Origin: Aneurinibacillus soli
Lineage (GTDB): Bacteria > Bacillota > Bacilli > Aneurinibacillales > Aneurinibacillaceae
Assembly: GCF_002355375.1 (NCBI RefSeq)
Contig: NZ_AP017312.1
Coordinates: 3,712,501-3,767,500 of the forward strand
Reading direction: 5' to 3'
Length of the DNA stretch: 55,000 bases
Shown piece after piece: positions 32,406-40,355 of the stretch (position 1 is the stretch's first letter; the number at the start of each line of letters is the position of its first letter). The notes under the pieces are model-generated. The model had not been told where the DNA came from. It searched no databases and was given only the letters and a program-made list of their open reading frames with translations. A program made the translations under genes and the position numbers.

Positions 32406-33963
32406 GTACCGCCCTACTGGAAAAGATGTATTCATTTACCTTCGGAAAAGTCGTAAGGACATCGAAGAAGAGAAAAAAGCACTGGATACTGGCAAACAGT
32501 ACGACACCCTATCCAAGCACCGTAAAGAGTTGCTAGAGCTAGTGAAGCGCGAGCAGCATAATGTGATCGACATATTTGAGGAAGTAGTATCTGGGGAATT
32601 TCTATCCGAGCGCCAAATCGCCCAGGAGATGCTTCGTCAGGTCGAAGAAGGATCTATCGAAGGCGTTGTTGTCATGGACCTTGACCGTCTAGGTCGTGGC
32701 GATATGATTGATGCCGGTACGATCTTCCGGTCTTTTAAGTTCTCTGACACACTCATTATCACACCGAATGAAGTGATTGACTGTAATTCAGAAGGAGCTG
32801 AGCTGCTGTTTGGAGTAAAGTCGATCATCGCTCGTGAGGAACTGAAGCAGATCAATAAGCGTCTGCAAGGTGGCCGCCGTCGATCCGCAAAGGATGGGAA
32901 ATCGATCACCAGAAAGCCCCCGTATGGATACACGCGTGACGAGAACTTGAAGCTGCACCCCAATCCGGAAGAAGCTCAGATCGTGCGCAAAATATTCGAG
33001 CTTGCTGCCGAAGGAAATGGTCGCCAGGCAGTGGCAAAAAAATTAGAACAGCTTAGTATTAAGCCACCGGAGGGAAATCTCTGGGAGCAATCAACCATTA
33101 GCTATATCGTGAAGAACGAGGTTTATCTCGGGCATATCGTTTGGGGCAAACACAAATACTCTAAGCGAAACGGGAAGCGTGTAAAGAAAAGTGTCCCACC
33201 TGAATTGTGGGTCCGACACGAGGATGCGCATGAAGCAATCATCTCGAAGGAATTGTTTGAACAGGCGAATCTGGCTATTACCGGCCGGTATCGCGCCCCG
33301 ACAAGAGAGGGGCTTCAACTGAGCAACCCACTGGCCGGTATCGTCAAGTGCAGCCGTTGCGAACGTGCTTTATCTCAATCCCGTACAAAAGATAGACCGA
33401 ACCCGCAATTGCGTTGCACCAACCCAAACTGTCAGCCATTCCAGAAAGGTGTTCTTCTCCCTATTTTGGAACAAAGAATACTAGATTCGCTTTCTATGTT
33501 GGTAGAACAACCCTCACTTCATCAGGATGAGCTGGCTGCTTCGATAGAAAAGGAAGAGTCTACGATTGAACATAAACAGAAGCAAATCAAAAAGCTAGAA
33601 AAAGAGATTCAAGAACTGCACGGGATGCGAGAAACAGTATTCGAAATGCTAGAGAAAAAAGTATATACCGAGGACATCTTCTTACAACGCCATCAGGCGA
33701 TCGAGCAGAAACTGAAAGAAGCTGAATCGAATATCGAGCAGCTGAAAAAAGAGATAGAGCTGGAAGAAGCCCAGCTCCATCATAAAGAGAATATTATCCC
33801 TCAGATCAAAAAGGTCATCGAAGAGTATCAGGAGATCGATGATCCAGTGGAGAAAAACCACCTCCTCAAATCCATTCTCGACAGAGTATACTTTACTCGA
33901 AAGAAGGAATGGACGAAGAAAGATCAGTTTGAGCTTGAAATTGTACCAAGACTACCGATATAG
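32404..33963 (+). CDS. Large serine recombinase, SprA-like (probable element 2 integrase)
   Basis: A 519-residue serine integrase starting at ATG 32404 (GGGGAGG box 7 bases upstream; an ATG at 32377 has none). Ser16 is in Ile-Tyr-Leu-Arg-Lys-Ser-Arg-Lys-Asp, the variant of the SPbeta integrase SprA (Tyr-Leu-Arg-Arg-Ser-Arg-Gln-Asp) rather than of SpoIVCA. Asp-Leu-Asp-Arg-Leu-Gly-Arg-Gly, Arg-Glu-Glu, a recombinase domain beginning Lys-Pro-Pro-Tyr-Gly-Tyr, a zinc ribbon with Cys-Ser-Arg-Cys and Cys-Thr-Asn-Pro-Asn-Cys, and a long coiled coil (about 385-470) follow in order. It is the only recombinase in element 2 apart from tnpA, so it should catalyse the yhbH excision. SprA itself rejoins spsM in sporulating mother cells. 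Confidence 0.92.
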   Translation: MYRPTGKDVFIYLRKSRKDIEEEKKALDTGKQYDTLSKHRKELLELVKREQHNVIDIFEEVVSGEFLSERQIAQEMLRQVEEGSIEGVVVMDLDRLGRGDMIDAGTIFRSFKFSDTLIITPNEVIDCNSEGAELLFGVKSIIAREELKQINKRLQGGRRRSAKDGKSITRKPPYGYTRDENLKLHPNPEEAQIVRKIFELAAEGNGRQAVAKKLEQLSIKPPEGNLWEQSTISYIVKNEVYLGHIVWGKHKYSKRNGKRVKKSVPPELWVRHEDAHEAIISKELFEQANLAITGRYRAPTREGLQLSNPLAGIVKCSRCERALSQSRTKDRPNPQLRCTNPNCQPFQKGVLLPILEQRILDSLSMLVEQPSLHQDELAASIEKEESTIEHKQKQIKKLEKEIQELHGMRETVFEMLEKKVYTEDIFLQRHQAIEQKLKEAESNIEQLKKEIELEEAQLHHKENIIPQIKKVIEEYQEIDDPVEKNHLLKSILDRVYFTRKKEWTKKDQFELEIVPRLPI

Positions 33964-33980
33964 AATACTATTTAACCGAT

Positions 33981-34004
33981 AAGCTGCTTCTAGCAGCTTT
34001 TTTT
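33981..34004 (+). terminator. Terminator of the recombinase gene
   Basis: AAGCTGCT/AGCAGCTT (33981-33999) with a 3-base loop and seven T in total, 18 bases after the stop codon. Confidence 0.85.
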
Positions 34005-34211
34005 GTCCATACAGTTATAAATTTGAATTAAATTAACTCTAAGCTTCAATTACCATTTTGATAAATATGATATTTTATGACTATATTTAATGTTCCCTTT
34101 ATGATAAAAGTATCATTTACCCAAAAATGGAAGGTAAATGAATTGAGGTGTCGAAAAGGTTTTTACTTAGGATGGAAATAATTTCATTCAATTGAAGAGG
34201 GGGAAAAATTT

Positions 34212-35345
34212 ATGAAAAAGTTATGGGGAAATAAACATATCACCCATAAAGTTCAACAGTCAAAAGAGCGTCGTTTTTTTCTTATTACAATGCTTTCATG
34301 TGCTTTTGTTTTCTCTCCATCTATCGGCAACGCAGCTACAACTCTGGATAGAAACAACCAAGATAGTCTCTATACGGGGTCTGTAGAATCTAATAGTGAA
34401 TCATTCAAAACTCTCCTAAAAGAAGCAGAAGCAGGAGATGATGAATCACAGTATCTAGTTGGAGAGGCATATTATTACGGTTCAGGAGTTCAAAAAAACT
34501 ATAAAAAAGCATTTGAATGGTATATGAAAGCAGCTGTACAAGGCAATATAGATGCAGAATATACCATTGGATATTTTTATTATAAAGGTTTAGAGATACC
34601 AAAGGATGATAAAAAAGCGATGGAGTGGTACCTCAAGGCTGCTGAACAAGGGCAAACTTCTGCTCAAACTAGTGTTGGATCTTTTTATCGCCAAGGGATA
34701 GCTACCTCTCAGGATTATAAAAAGGCCATGGAATGGTTCCTCAAGGCCGCTGAGCAAGAGGATGTTGATGCTCAGTTTAATATAGGTAATTTATATTTAA
34801 ACGGATTGGGCGTTACCGAAGATTATAAGAAAGCCATGGAATGGTTCCTTAAGGCTGCTGCTCAAGGGGATACTGATGCTCAACATATCATAGGACTCTT
34901 ATATGAAAACGGACAGGGTGTTACTAAAGATTATAAGAAAGCAATGGAATGGTTCCTCAAAGCTGCTGAACAAGGAAATGCTGATGCCCAGTACAGTATA
35001 GGTCTTGCATATGAAAATGGACACGGAGTTGCAAGAAACTATAAGAAAGCCATGGAATGGTACCTCAAGGCTGATGCTCAAGAAGATGCTGATGCTCAGT
35101 GTAATATAGGCGTTTTATATCATAATGGATTGGGCGTTACCAGAGACTATAAAAAGGCCATGGAATGGTACCTCAAGGCCGCTGAGCAAGAGAATGCTAA
35201 TGCTCAATATAACATAGGAATCTTATATGAACACGGACAGGGAATTGTCAAAGATGACAATAAAGCCATAGAATGGTATCAAAAAGCGGCCAAACAAGGA
35301 GATCAAGATGCACTGGATCGGATTAAGGCTTTGCAAAAAAAATAA
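34212..35345 (+). CDS. Secreted or membrane-anchored Sel1-repeat protein
   Basis: A 377-residue protein with a GAGGGGG box 8 bases before ATG. A basic start and a hydrophobic segment (about 22-40, Phe-Phe-Leu-Ile-Thr-Met-Leu-Ser-Cys-Ala) look like a signal peptide or anchor, ending in Gly-Asn-Ala-Ala. Residues 65-370 consist of about eight 36-residue Sel1-like repeats with the core Tyr-Lys-Lys-Ala-Met-Glu-Trp-Tyr-Leu-Lys-Ala-Ala-Glu-Gln and Asp-Ala-Gln-Tyr-Asn-Ile-Gly, which stack as an alpha solenoid for protein binding. The partner is unknown. Repeats are similar at DNA level too. It is the last gene of element 2 before the yhbH junction. Confidence 0.9.
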   Translation: MKKLWGNKHITHKVQQSKERRFFLITMLSCAFVFSPSIGNAATTLDRNNQDSLYTGSVESNSESFKTLLKEAEAGDDESQYLVGEAYYYGSGVQKNYKKAFEWYMKAAVQGNIDAEYTIGYFYYKGLEIPKDDKKAMEWYLKAAEQGQTSAQTSVGSFYRQGIATSQDYKKAMEWFLKAAEQEDVDAQFNIGNLYLNGLGVTEDYKKAMEWFLKAAAQGDTDAQHIIGLLYENGQGVTKDYKKAMEWFLKAAEQGNADAQYSIGLAYENGHGVARNYKKAMEWYLKADAQEDADAQCNIGVLYHNGLGVTRDYKKAMEWYLKAAEQENANAQYNIGILYEHGQGIVKDDNKAIEWYQKAAKQGDQDALDRIKALQKK

Positions 35346-35396
35346 TCGATTATGGTTATAGAATAAAGCCTCCCTATATCCTAGATAAAGGATTCT

Positions 35397-36482
35397 TTAA
35401 GGTATTAAAAAAGGTTCGAGTCTTATTTCTCTCGAACCTTTTTGTATATATCTTAAAGATGTATAATGGTTCACCTCACCATATCCGAACATATTACACT
35501 TCTCCATCAATTCCCGCACCAGCTTCACGCAGCGGTCATTATCTGACGTCAGATTATCTCCATCAGAAAAATGAAACGGATAAATGTTATACATCGACGG
35601 TGGATAGCGTGCGTCGATAATCTCCAGCGCTTTGCGGTACGCAGACGAGCAAATCGTTCCCCCGCTCTCTCCCTTGGAGAAAAACGCTTCCTCCGTCACT
35701 TCCTTTGCCTCCGTATGATGGGCGATAAACACAATCTCCACTTTTTCATACTTTGTGCGCAAAAAGCGCAGCATCCAGAAGAAGAAACTGCGCGCGACAT
35801 ACTTTTCAAGCTGACCCATCGAACCAGACGTATCCATCATCGCAATGATTACCGCGTTCGAATGCGGTTCGATAATTTCCTCCCACGTCTTAAAACGCAA
35901 GTCATCATTCGAAATATCTTGAATTCCCTCACGCCCCGCCAGCCCGTTACGCCGAAGTGCTTCAAGCAGTGTACGTTTCTTATCGATATTACCCATAAGA
36001 CCTTTTTTACGGATGTCATTGAACCGTATATCCGTCACGACAATCTCATCCTGATCTTTCTGTTCAAGATTCGGCAGCTCCATCTCAGCGAACAGCATCT
36101 CCTGTAGCTCTTCAACCGAGATTTCTGCCTCGTAGTAATCTTCACCTGCCTGATCGCCCGCTCCTTGCCCCTTGCCTGGCCCCTGTTTTGGGTCACCATC
36201 CCGCGCTACCACGTCGCCTACCTTTGAGTCTCCGTCCCCCTGGCCGACATGCTGGCTCTTATTATAGTTGTAACGAATGCGATACTCGTCGAGCGAGCGG
36301 ATCGGGATTTTCACCATATCCCGCCCGTTCGACATAATAATGCTTTCTTCACTGACAAGATCGGGGAGGTTTTTGCGGATCGCATCTTTCACTTTTTGCT
36401 GGTGCCGCATCTGGTCCTGATGCCCTTTACGATGCAACGACCAGTCCTCCCGCGAAATGATAAATGATGGCTCATGTTTCAC
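35397..36482 (-). CDS. yhbH: YhbH, N-terminal segment (5' part of interrupted gene)
   Basis: The first 338 codons belong to YhbH/YeaH, a family co-expressed with PrkA. They contain a Gly/Asp/Gln-rich segment (about 100-130), a von Willebrand A-like fold with Met-Asp-Thr-Ser-Gly-Ser-Met-Gly (about 225) and [10 protein letters not shown] at the end. The remaining 23 residues are foreign and stop at 35397, inside a terminator hairpin. The true C-terminus (45 codons) is at 24667-24804. Bacillus subtilis YhbH has 392 aa, compared with 383 after rejoining. The gene starts 21 bases after prkA, so they form one operon. The truncated protein lacks the conserved last part and may be inactive. Confidence 0.96.
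   Translation of the reverse strand: MKHEPSFIISREDWSLHRKGHQDQMRHQQKVKDAIRKNLPDLVSEESIIMSNGRDMVKIPIRSLDEYRIRYNYNKSQHVGQGDGDSKVGDVVARDGDPKQGPGKGQGAGDQAGEDYYEAEISVEELQEMLFAEMELPNLEQKDQDEIVVTDIRFNDIRKKGLMGNIDKKRTLLEALRRNGLAGREGIQDISNDDLRFKTWEEIIEPHSNAVIIAMMDTSGSMGQLEKYVARSFFFWMLRFLRTKYEKVEIVFIAHHTEAKEVTEEAFFSKGESGGTICSSAYRKALEIIDARYPPSMYNIYPFHFSDGDNLTSDNDRCVKLVRELMEKCNMFGYGEVNHYTSLRYIQKGSREIRLEPFLIP
35407..35443. terminator. Bidirectional terminator just inside element 2
   Basis: A 13-bp stem (AAAAAGGTTCGAG/CTCGAACCTTTTT) with a 10-base loop lies between the convergent Sel1 gene and the truncated yhbH. It would stop prkA-yhbH transcripts within 60 bases of entering the element. It overlaps the outer edge of the attachment half-site by three bases. 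Confidence 0.88.
35441..35470. other. Right attachment site of element 2
   Basis: The inner half-site TTTGTATATATC (35441-35452) lies 14 bases from the crossover dinucleotide TG (35467-35468), mirroring the left end at 24801-24830. Confidence 0.85.
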
Positions 36483-36503
36483 AGTGCATCCCCCCTGACC
36501 TTC

Positions 36504-38402
36504 CTATCGATTCAGGAGGCTGCCGACATAGCGCAGCAATTCGTTGGCGCAGATCGGGCAGTATCCGTGTCCATCGATAAGACGGGCGGTCACTTCATTT
36601 ACTTTTTTCAGCTGCATTTCATCCGGGGTTTTGCTAGATGTCGTAATCTTCACAACATCCTTCAGGTCAGCGAATAACTTCTTCTCAATCGCTTCACGCA
36701 GACGCTCATGACTGTTATAATCAAAACGTTTGCCTTTGCGCGCATACGCGGAGATGCGAATGAGAATTTCTTCGCGGAACGATTTTTTCGCATTTTCGGA
36801 AATGCCAATCTGTTCCTCAATGGAACGCATGAGTTTTTCGTCCGCATCCATTTCCTCCCCGGTGATCGGATCGCGTACTTTCGCCTTATTGCAGTACGAC
36901 TCCACATTGTCAAGATAGTTATCCATGAGCGTTTTCGCGGACTCTTCATACGAGTAGACGAATGCTTTCTGCACTTCCTTCTTCGCCAGCTCATCGTACT
37001 CTTTGCGTGCGATGTTAATAAACGTCAAGTACCGTTCTTTCTCTTCCTTCGATACGGTCGCGGTCTGATCGAGGCCATCCTTAAGTGCGCGCAAAATATC
37101 GAGCGCATTGATGCATTCCGTATCGCGGCGAATGAGTGCGCTGGAGATGCGGTTAATCACATAGCGCGGATCAATTCCACCCATGCCTTCGTCAATGAAT
37201 TCGGTTTGCAACTCTTTAATATCGGATTCCTTGAACCCTTCAACCGATTCTCCATCGTAGAGACGAAGCTTCTTCAGCAAATCGACACCCTGCTTCTTGG
37301 AATCTTTGAGACGAGTGAGAATGGAGAAGATGGCTGCGGCGCGAAGCGCGTGCGGTGCGATGTGCACGTGACCGAGGTCGCTTTGCTTAATGAGCTTGTC
37401 GTAAATTTTCTCTTCATCTGATACACGCAAGTTATACGGAACACGCATGACGATAATCCGGGACTGTAACGCCTCGTTTTTCTTATTGCCAATGAACGTT
37501 TTGTACTCCGATTCATTCGTATGAGCAACAATTAATTCATCAGCTGAAATAAGAGCGAATCGCCCGGCTTTGAAGTTCCCTTCCTGTGTAAGTGAAAGCA
37601 GGTTCCAGAGGAATTTCTCATCGCACTTCAGCATCTCCTGGAATTCCATCAAGCCACGGTTCGCCTTGTTCAACTCTCCATCAAAACGATATGCACGTGG
37701 ATCAGACTCTGAACCGTACTTCGTAATTGTTGAGAAGTCAATACTTCCGGTTAAATCTGCGATATCCTGCGACTTTGGATCAGACGGACTGAATGTTCCG
37801 ATCCCCTTGCGTTTTGCCTCCGAGAACAGAATTCGCTCGATCGGCATATCCTCCAATCGGCCGCCGTATTCTGTCTCAAGACGCATCTGGTTATACGGGG
37901 ACAGATTGCCTTCGATTTTGATTCCAAGCTCTTTTTCAATATCCGGACGCAAGTCATGCGGCACGAGGTGCAAGGGGTCCTCTTGCATTGGGCAGCCTTT
38001 AATGGCATATACAGCTCCGTCATCTGTACGTGAGAAATGTTCCAATCCACGCTTTAGCATCGTCACAATTGTCGATTTTCCGCCGCTAACCGGCCCCATG
38101 AGAAGTAGAATCCGCTTTCGTACATCCAGACGCATAGCCGATGAATGGAAATATTCCTCTACCAGTTTCTCAATCGCACGATCCAGACCGTAAATTTCCC
38201 GACTGAAAAAGTTGTATGTTTTGCTTCCGTTTTCGTTATGTTCAATCCCGGCATGTTTAATCATGTTATACACCCGGGAGTGTGCAGTTTGAGCCACATG
38301 AGGATTTTTGCGTACGATTTCCAAATACTCGGCGAACGTGCCTTCCCACATCAGTTGTTCTTCACGGGCGCGGTAGTCTGCGATCCGTTTTAGGATATCC
38401 AT
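36504..38402 (-). CDS. prkA: PrkA, AAA+ serine kinase/protease family protein
   Basis: A 632-residue protein, essentially the length of Bacillus subtilis PrkA (631 aa). An AAA+ domain has Walker A Gly-Pro-Val-Ser-Gly-Gly-Lys-Ser at 103-110; the C-terminal PrkA domain ends in a Cys-Pro-Ile-Cys pair. The family was described as a serine kinase and more recently as a Lon-like ATP-dependent protease; in bacilli it supports sporulation in the mother cell. It is the first gene of prkA-yhbH-spoVR, the counterpart of enterobacterial yeaG-yeaH (and ycgB). It is intact, unlike the two genes behind it. CGTATTCT at 38430-38437 on the minus strand resembles a sigma-E -10 box, but no matching -35 is clear. 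The ATG is preceded by GGAGAGGAG. Confidence 0.97.
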   Translation of the reverse strand: MDILKRIADYRAREEQLMWEGTFAEYLEIVRKNPHVAQTAHSRVYNMIKHAGIEHNENGSKTYNFFSREIYGLDRAIEKLVEEYFHSSAMRLDVRKRILLLMGPVSGGKSTIVTMLKRGLEHFSRTDDGAVYAIKGCPMQEDPLHLVPHDLRPDIEKELGIKIEGNLSPYNQMRLETEYGGRLEDMPIERILFSEAKRKGIGTFSPSDPKSQDIADLTGSIDFSTITKYGSESDPRAYRFDGELNKANRGLMEFQEMLKCDEKFLWNLLSLTQEGNFKAGRFALISADELIVAHTNESEYKTFIGNKKNEALQSRIIVMRVPYNLRVSDEEKIYDKLIKQSDLGHVHIAPHALRAAAIFSILTRLKDSKKQGVDLLKKLRLYDGESVEGFKESDIKELQTEFIDEGMGGIDPRYVINRISSALIRRDTECINALDILRALKDGLDQTATVSKEEKERYLTFINIARKEYDELAKKEVQKAFVYSYEESAKTLMDNYLDNVESYCNKAKVRDPITGEEMDADEKLMRSIEEQIGISENAKKSFREEILIRISAYARKGKRFDYNSHERLREAIEKKLFADLKDVVKITTSSKTPDEMQLKKVNEVTARLIDGHGYCPICANELLRYVGSLLNR

Positions 38403-38536
38403 TGGGCACTCCTCTCCTTTTCCTCGTTCAGAATACGTGTGTCTTAGGGGTGAGTTTTTACTATCCTATTCCGTGACCATTACTGACATGCTAAGAAAAA
38501 CAGGCATCGCTTGGGCATTCGTTGTCTGTTTGTCCA

Positions 38537-38573
38537 ACAAAAAAGCCGCAAGCAATTTTCGCCTGCGGCTTTT
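38537..38573 (-). terminator. Terminator of the ABM-monooxygenase gene
   Basis: A 13-bp stem with one mismatch (38561-38573 with 38541-38553) is followed by a T run on the minus strand. It starts 9 bases past the gene. Confidence 0.88.
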
Positions 38574-38581
38574 CGGTATTT

Positions 38582-38890
38582 TTATTTGTTATCGTATACA
38601 GCACTGTGCAGCACTTCGTAAATTTCAAGCTGTGAACCTGTCGCCGGATTGTTCTCATTCGAATGCGCATGTGCGCGGCGGAATGAGTCGCTCTCCGTCC
38701 AGGCGCGGAATGATTGTTCACTATCCCACTTCGTATACACAACCTGCTTGTCTATATCTTGGCCGCCAAGAAATTGAAACTCCAGACAGCCTGGAACTTC
38801 CTTCATTCGTTCTGCACTTTTGCCAAACATCTCCGTCATACGGCCTTGCATTGCTTTTGGAACTTGCAAGACATTCATAACTACATACAT
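38582..38890 (-). CDS. Antibiotic-biosynthesis-monooxygenase (ABM) domain protein, HmoB/IsdG-like
   Basis: A 102-residue protein of the dimeric alpha-beta ABM fold. The start ATG 38890 follows GGAGGTG by 7 bases. Motifs: Met-Tyr-Val-Val-Met-Asn-Val-Leu, Val-Pro-Gly-Cys-Leu-Glu-Phe-Gln-Phe-Leu and Tyr-Thr-Lys-Trp-Asp-Ser-Glu-Gln-Ser-Phe-Arg-Ala-Trp, the last followed by a His-rich helix (Arg-Ala-His-Ala-His-Ser). This resembles heme-degrading monooxygenases of the IsdG/HmoB group, which open heme to release iron; the His in the helix could be the heme ligand. Monocistronic, between its own terminator and a divergent small gene. Exact substrate not proven. Confidence 0.8.
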   Translation of the reverse strand: MYVVMNVLQVPKAMQGRMTEMFGKSAERMKEVPGCLEFQFLGGQDIDKQVVYTKWDSEQSFRAWTESDSFRRAHAHSNENNPATGSQLEIYEVLHSAVYDNK

Positions 38891-39022
38891 GGAAAGCACC
38901 TCCTGTAAAATCACTTCGCTTTCACTATACCAAACCGGGAAGACAGATTCCAATCTGGGGGTGCAAAACAGCTTTGTAAGTTGGTAGAATAAAGATAATC
39001 ATTTTTAAAAGGAGGCGTATGT

Positions 39023-39196
39023 ATGAATGCCGAATCGTCTGGATCCAGCAAACAGGAAGAGGATGGCCTGGAAAGAAGCGTTCGAGAACGTGACGAGCGT
39101 ATTACACAGATGATACGTGAAAAACAGGAAACTCGTATACTTCTTGCTTCCATGGAGCAACCGTCCTTCTGGCGCCGCCTTTTTCGCCGAACATAA
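39023..39196 (+). CDS. Small charged protein, 57 aa
   Basis: A 57-residue protein with an AAAGGAGG box 7 bases before ATG 39023; another ATG four bases earlier is in a different frame. The sequence starts MNAESSGSSKQEEDGLERSV, continues as a highly charged helix and ends in the basic Phe-Trp-Arg-Arg-Leu-Phe-Arg-Arg-Thr, which could touch membrane or nucleic acid. It is followed directly by a terminator. No family is recognised. It is the only plus-strand gene to the right of yhbH. Confidence 0.7.
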   Translation: MNAESSGSSKQEEDGLERSVRERDERITQMIREKQETRILLASMEQPSFWRRLFRRT

Positions 39197-39254
39197 AAAA
39201 AGCGCACAAGAGCAGTCGTTCCGGTATGGAACGGTATACTCTGTGCGTTTTTTT
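39195..39254. terminator. Bidirectional terminator between convergent genes
   Basis: GCGCACA pairs with TGTGCGT around an inner CGTTCC/GGAACG hairpin; runs of seven A and seven T flank it. It ends the small plus-strand gene and metQ. Confidence 0.85.
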
Positions 39255-39262
39255 GTGCGGCA

Positions 39263-40081
39263 TTAGAATACCGGGATAACTGAACCTTTGTATTTCTCTT
39301 CGATGAATTTCTTCGTATCATCGGATTTCAGCACTGCCATCAGCTTTTTAATCTCTTCACGGTTTTCATCGCCTTCTTTAACGGCTACGATATTCGCGAA
39401 CGTTTTCGCTGCATCAGAACCTTTTTTCTCCATAGCGAGGGCTTTGTCTGGAGTTAGGCCGCCCTCCATCGCATAGTTCCCATTGATCACGGCGTAATCA
39501 ACTTCACCAATCGCACGCGGCAGCATAGACGCCTGCATTTCTTTAATTTGGATATTATTCGGGTTTTCTATGATGTCTTTCTTGGTCAGATCATTCAACT
39601 TCTTGTTCGGTGTAAGTTTGAACCAACCTTGTGCTTCAAGCAATTTCAATGCACGTGCACCGTTTGATACATCATCCGGAATTGCGATCACGGCACCTTT
39701 TTTCGGCTGCTTCGCTGTTTCTTTACCTGGGTACAGACCCATCGGCTCAAGGTGAATGCCGTCTAATGCTTTAATATGTGTGCCATGTTTTGCGTTGAAA
39801 TCCTCAAGATACGGAACTGTCTGGAAGTAGTTCGCATCAATCTTCTTATCTTCAAGCGCGGTGTTCGGAATTACGTAGTCATCAAATACTTGCACTTCCA
39901 TGTCTACGCCCTGTGCTTTCAGCTTGTCCTTCACATGATTCAGAATCTCCGCATGTGGAACTGAACTTGCCCCTACAATAATCTTTTTCGTTGCTGCGTT
40001 CTGCTGATTGCTTCCGCCGCCACACGCTGCGAGCAGGCCTACAACCAGTGCAAGAATTGCCGTTACAATCCACTTCTTCAT
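39263..40081 (-). CDS. metQ: MetQ-family methionine-binding lipoprotein
   Basis: A 272-residue lipoprotein of the NlpA/MetQ family. The signal peptide ends in the lipobox Leu-Leu-Ala-Ala-Cys-Gly (Cys about 20). Family motifs: Val-Gly-Ala-Ser-Ser-Val-Pro-His-Ala-Glu-Ile-Leu, Ala-Asn-Tyr-Phe-Gln-Thr-Val-Pro-Tyr-Leu and a Tyr-Ala-Val-Ile-Asn-Gly-Asn-Tyr-Ala binding loop. It captures methionine outside the membrane for a MetN-MetP ABC transporter. No metN or metP lies nearby, so they must be elsewhere. A SAM-I riboswitch in the leader (40112-40285) supports methionine as the substrate. Confidence 0.94.
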   Translation of the reverse strand: MKKWIVTAILALVVGLLAACGGGSNQQNAATKKIIVGASSVPHAEILNHVKDKLKAQGVDMEVQVFDDYVIPNTALEDKKIDANYFQTVPYLEDFNAKHGTHIKALDGIHLEPMGLYPGKETAKQPKKGAVIAIPDDVSNGARALKLLEAQGWFKLTPNKKLNDLTKKDIIENPNNIQIKEMQASMLPRAIGEVDYAVINGNYAMEGGLTPDKALAMEKKGSDAAKTFANIVAVKEGDENREEIKKLMAVLKSDDTKKFIEEKYKGSVIPVF

Positions 40082-40111
40082 GTGTAAAACCCCTTTTCTT
40101 TTTTTGGTCGT

Positions 40112-40285
40112 ACAAAAAACTCCCTCACCGGCAGAACCGAGAGGGAGTTGACAAAAGCAAACTCATCATCTCTTATCTGCCAGGATTTTCATCCTGCTGG
40201 ATTTGGCACAAAATTCTCTTGGAAACAAGAAAATCCGCTGCCGGGCTTCATAGGGCCAGTCCCTCCGCCGCTCTCGATAAGCGAG
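40112..40285 (-). promoter_or_regulatory. SAM-I riboswitch (S-box) with terminator
   Basis: On the minus strand the leader begins CTTATCGAGAG and continues with GGAGGGACTGGCCC and TGAAGCCCGGCA, the conserved SAM-I aptamer core, and ends with its closing GATAAG near 40170. It is followed by a strong terminator: AACTCCCTC/GAGGGAGTT (40118-40149) plus TTTTTTG. Binding of SAM should end transcription before metQ. Confidence 0.97.
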
Positions 40286-40355
40286 TTTTATTTAATTACT
40301 GAAAATTATATTACTTCCCTTTAAAACGTTTGTCAAATGTTTTTTCAATAAAATA

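Larger units (their letters stand above)
24804..35467. mobile_element. Element 2: 10.7-kb skin-type intervening element in yhbH
   Basis: A 10,664-bp insert splits yhbH. The joined ends would form a dyad with perfect 12-bp arms, 14 + 2 + 14 bases apart, centred exactly on the dinucleotide that rejoins yhbH in frame. It carries one large serine recombinase (32404-33963), a sigma-E-like fragment, a chemoreceptor, a Sel1 protein, small genes and an IS200/IS605 insertion. No phage structural genes are present. I do not recall a published intervening element in yhbH. That it is excised in the mother cell is inferred from precedent. Confidence 0.9.

Noticed and set aside
5331-35467. Simple assembly or annotation error as the cause of the split yhbH and spoVR
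   Set aside because: Both junctions carry symmetric integrase half-sites at equal distance from an in-frame crossover, and the inserts hold serine recombinases. Random misassembly would not produce this.
38427-38465. Sigma-E promoter of prkA
   Set aside because: CGTATTCT resembles the -10 element, but no -35 element at the right distance could be found, so it is not listed as a feature.
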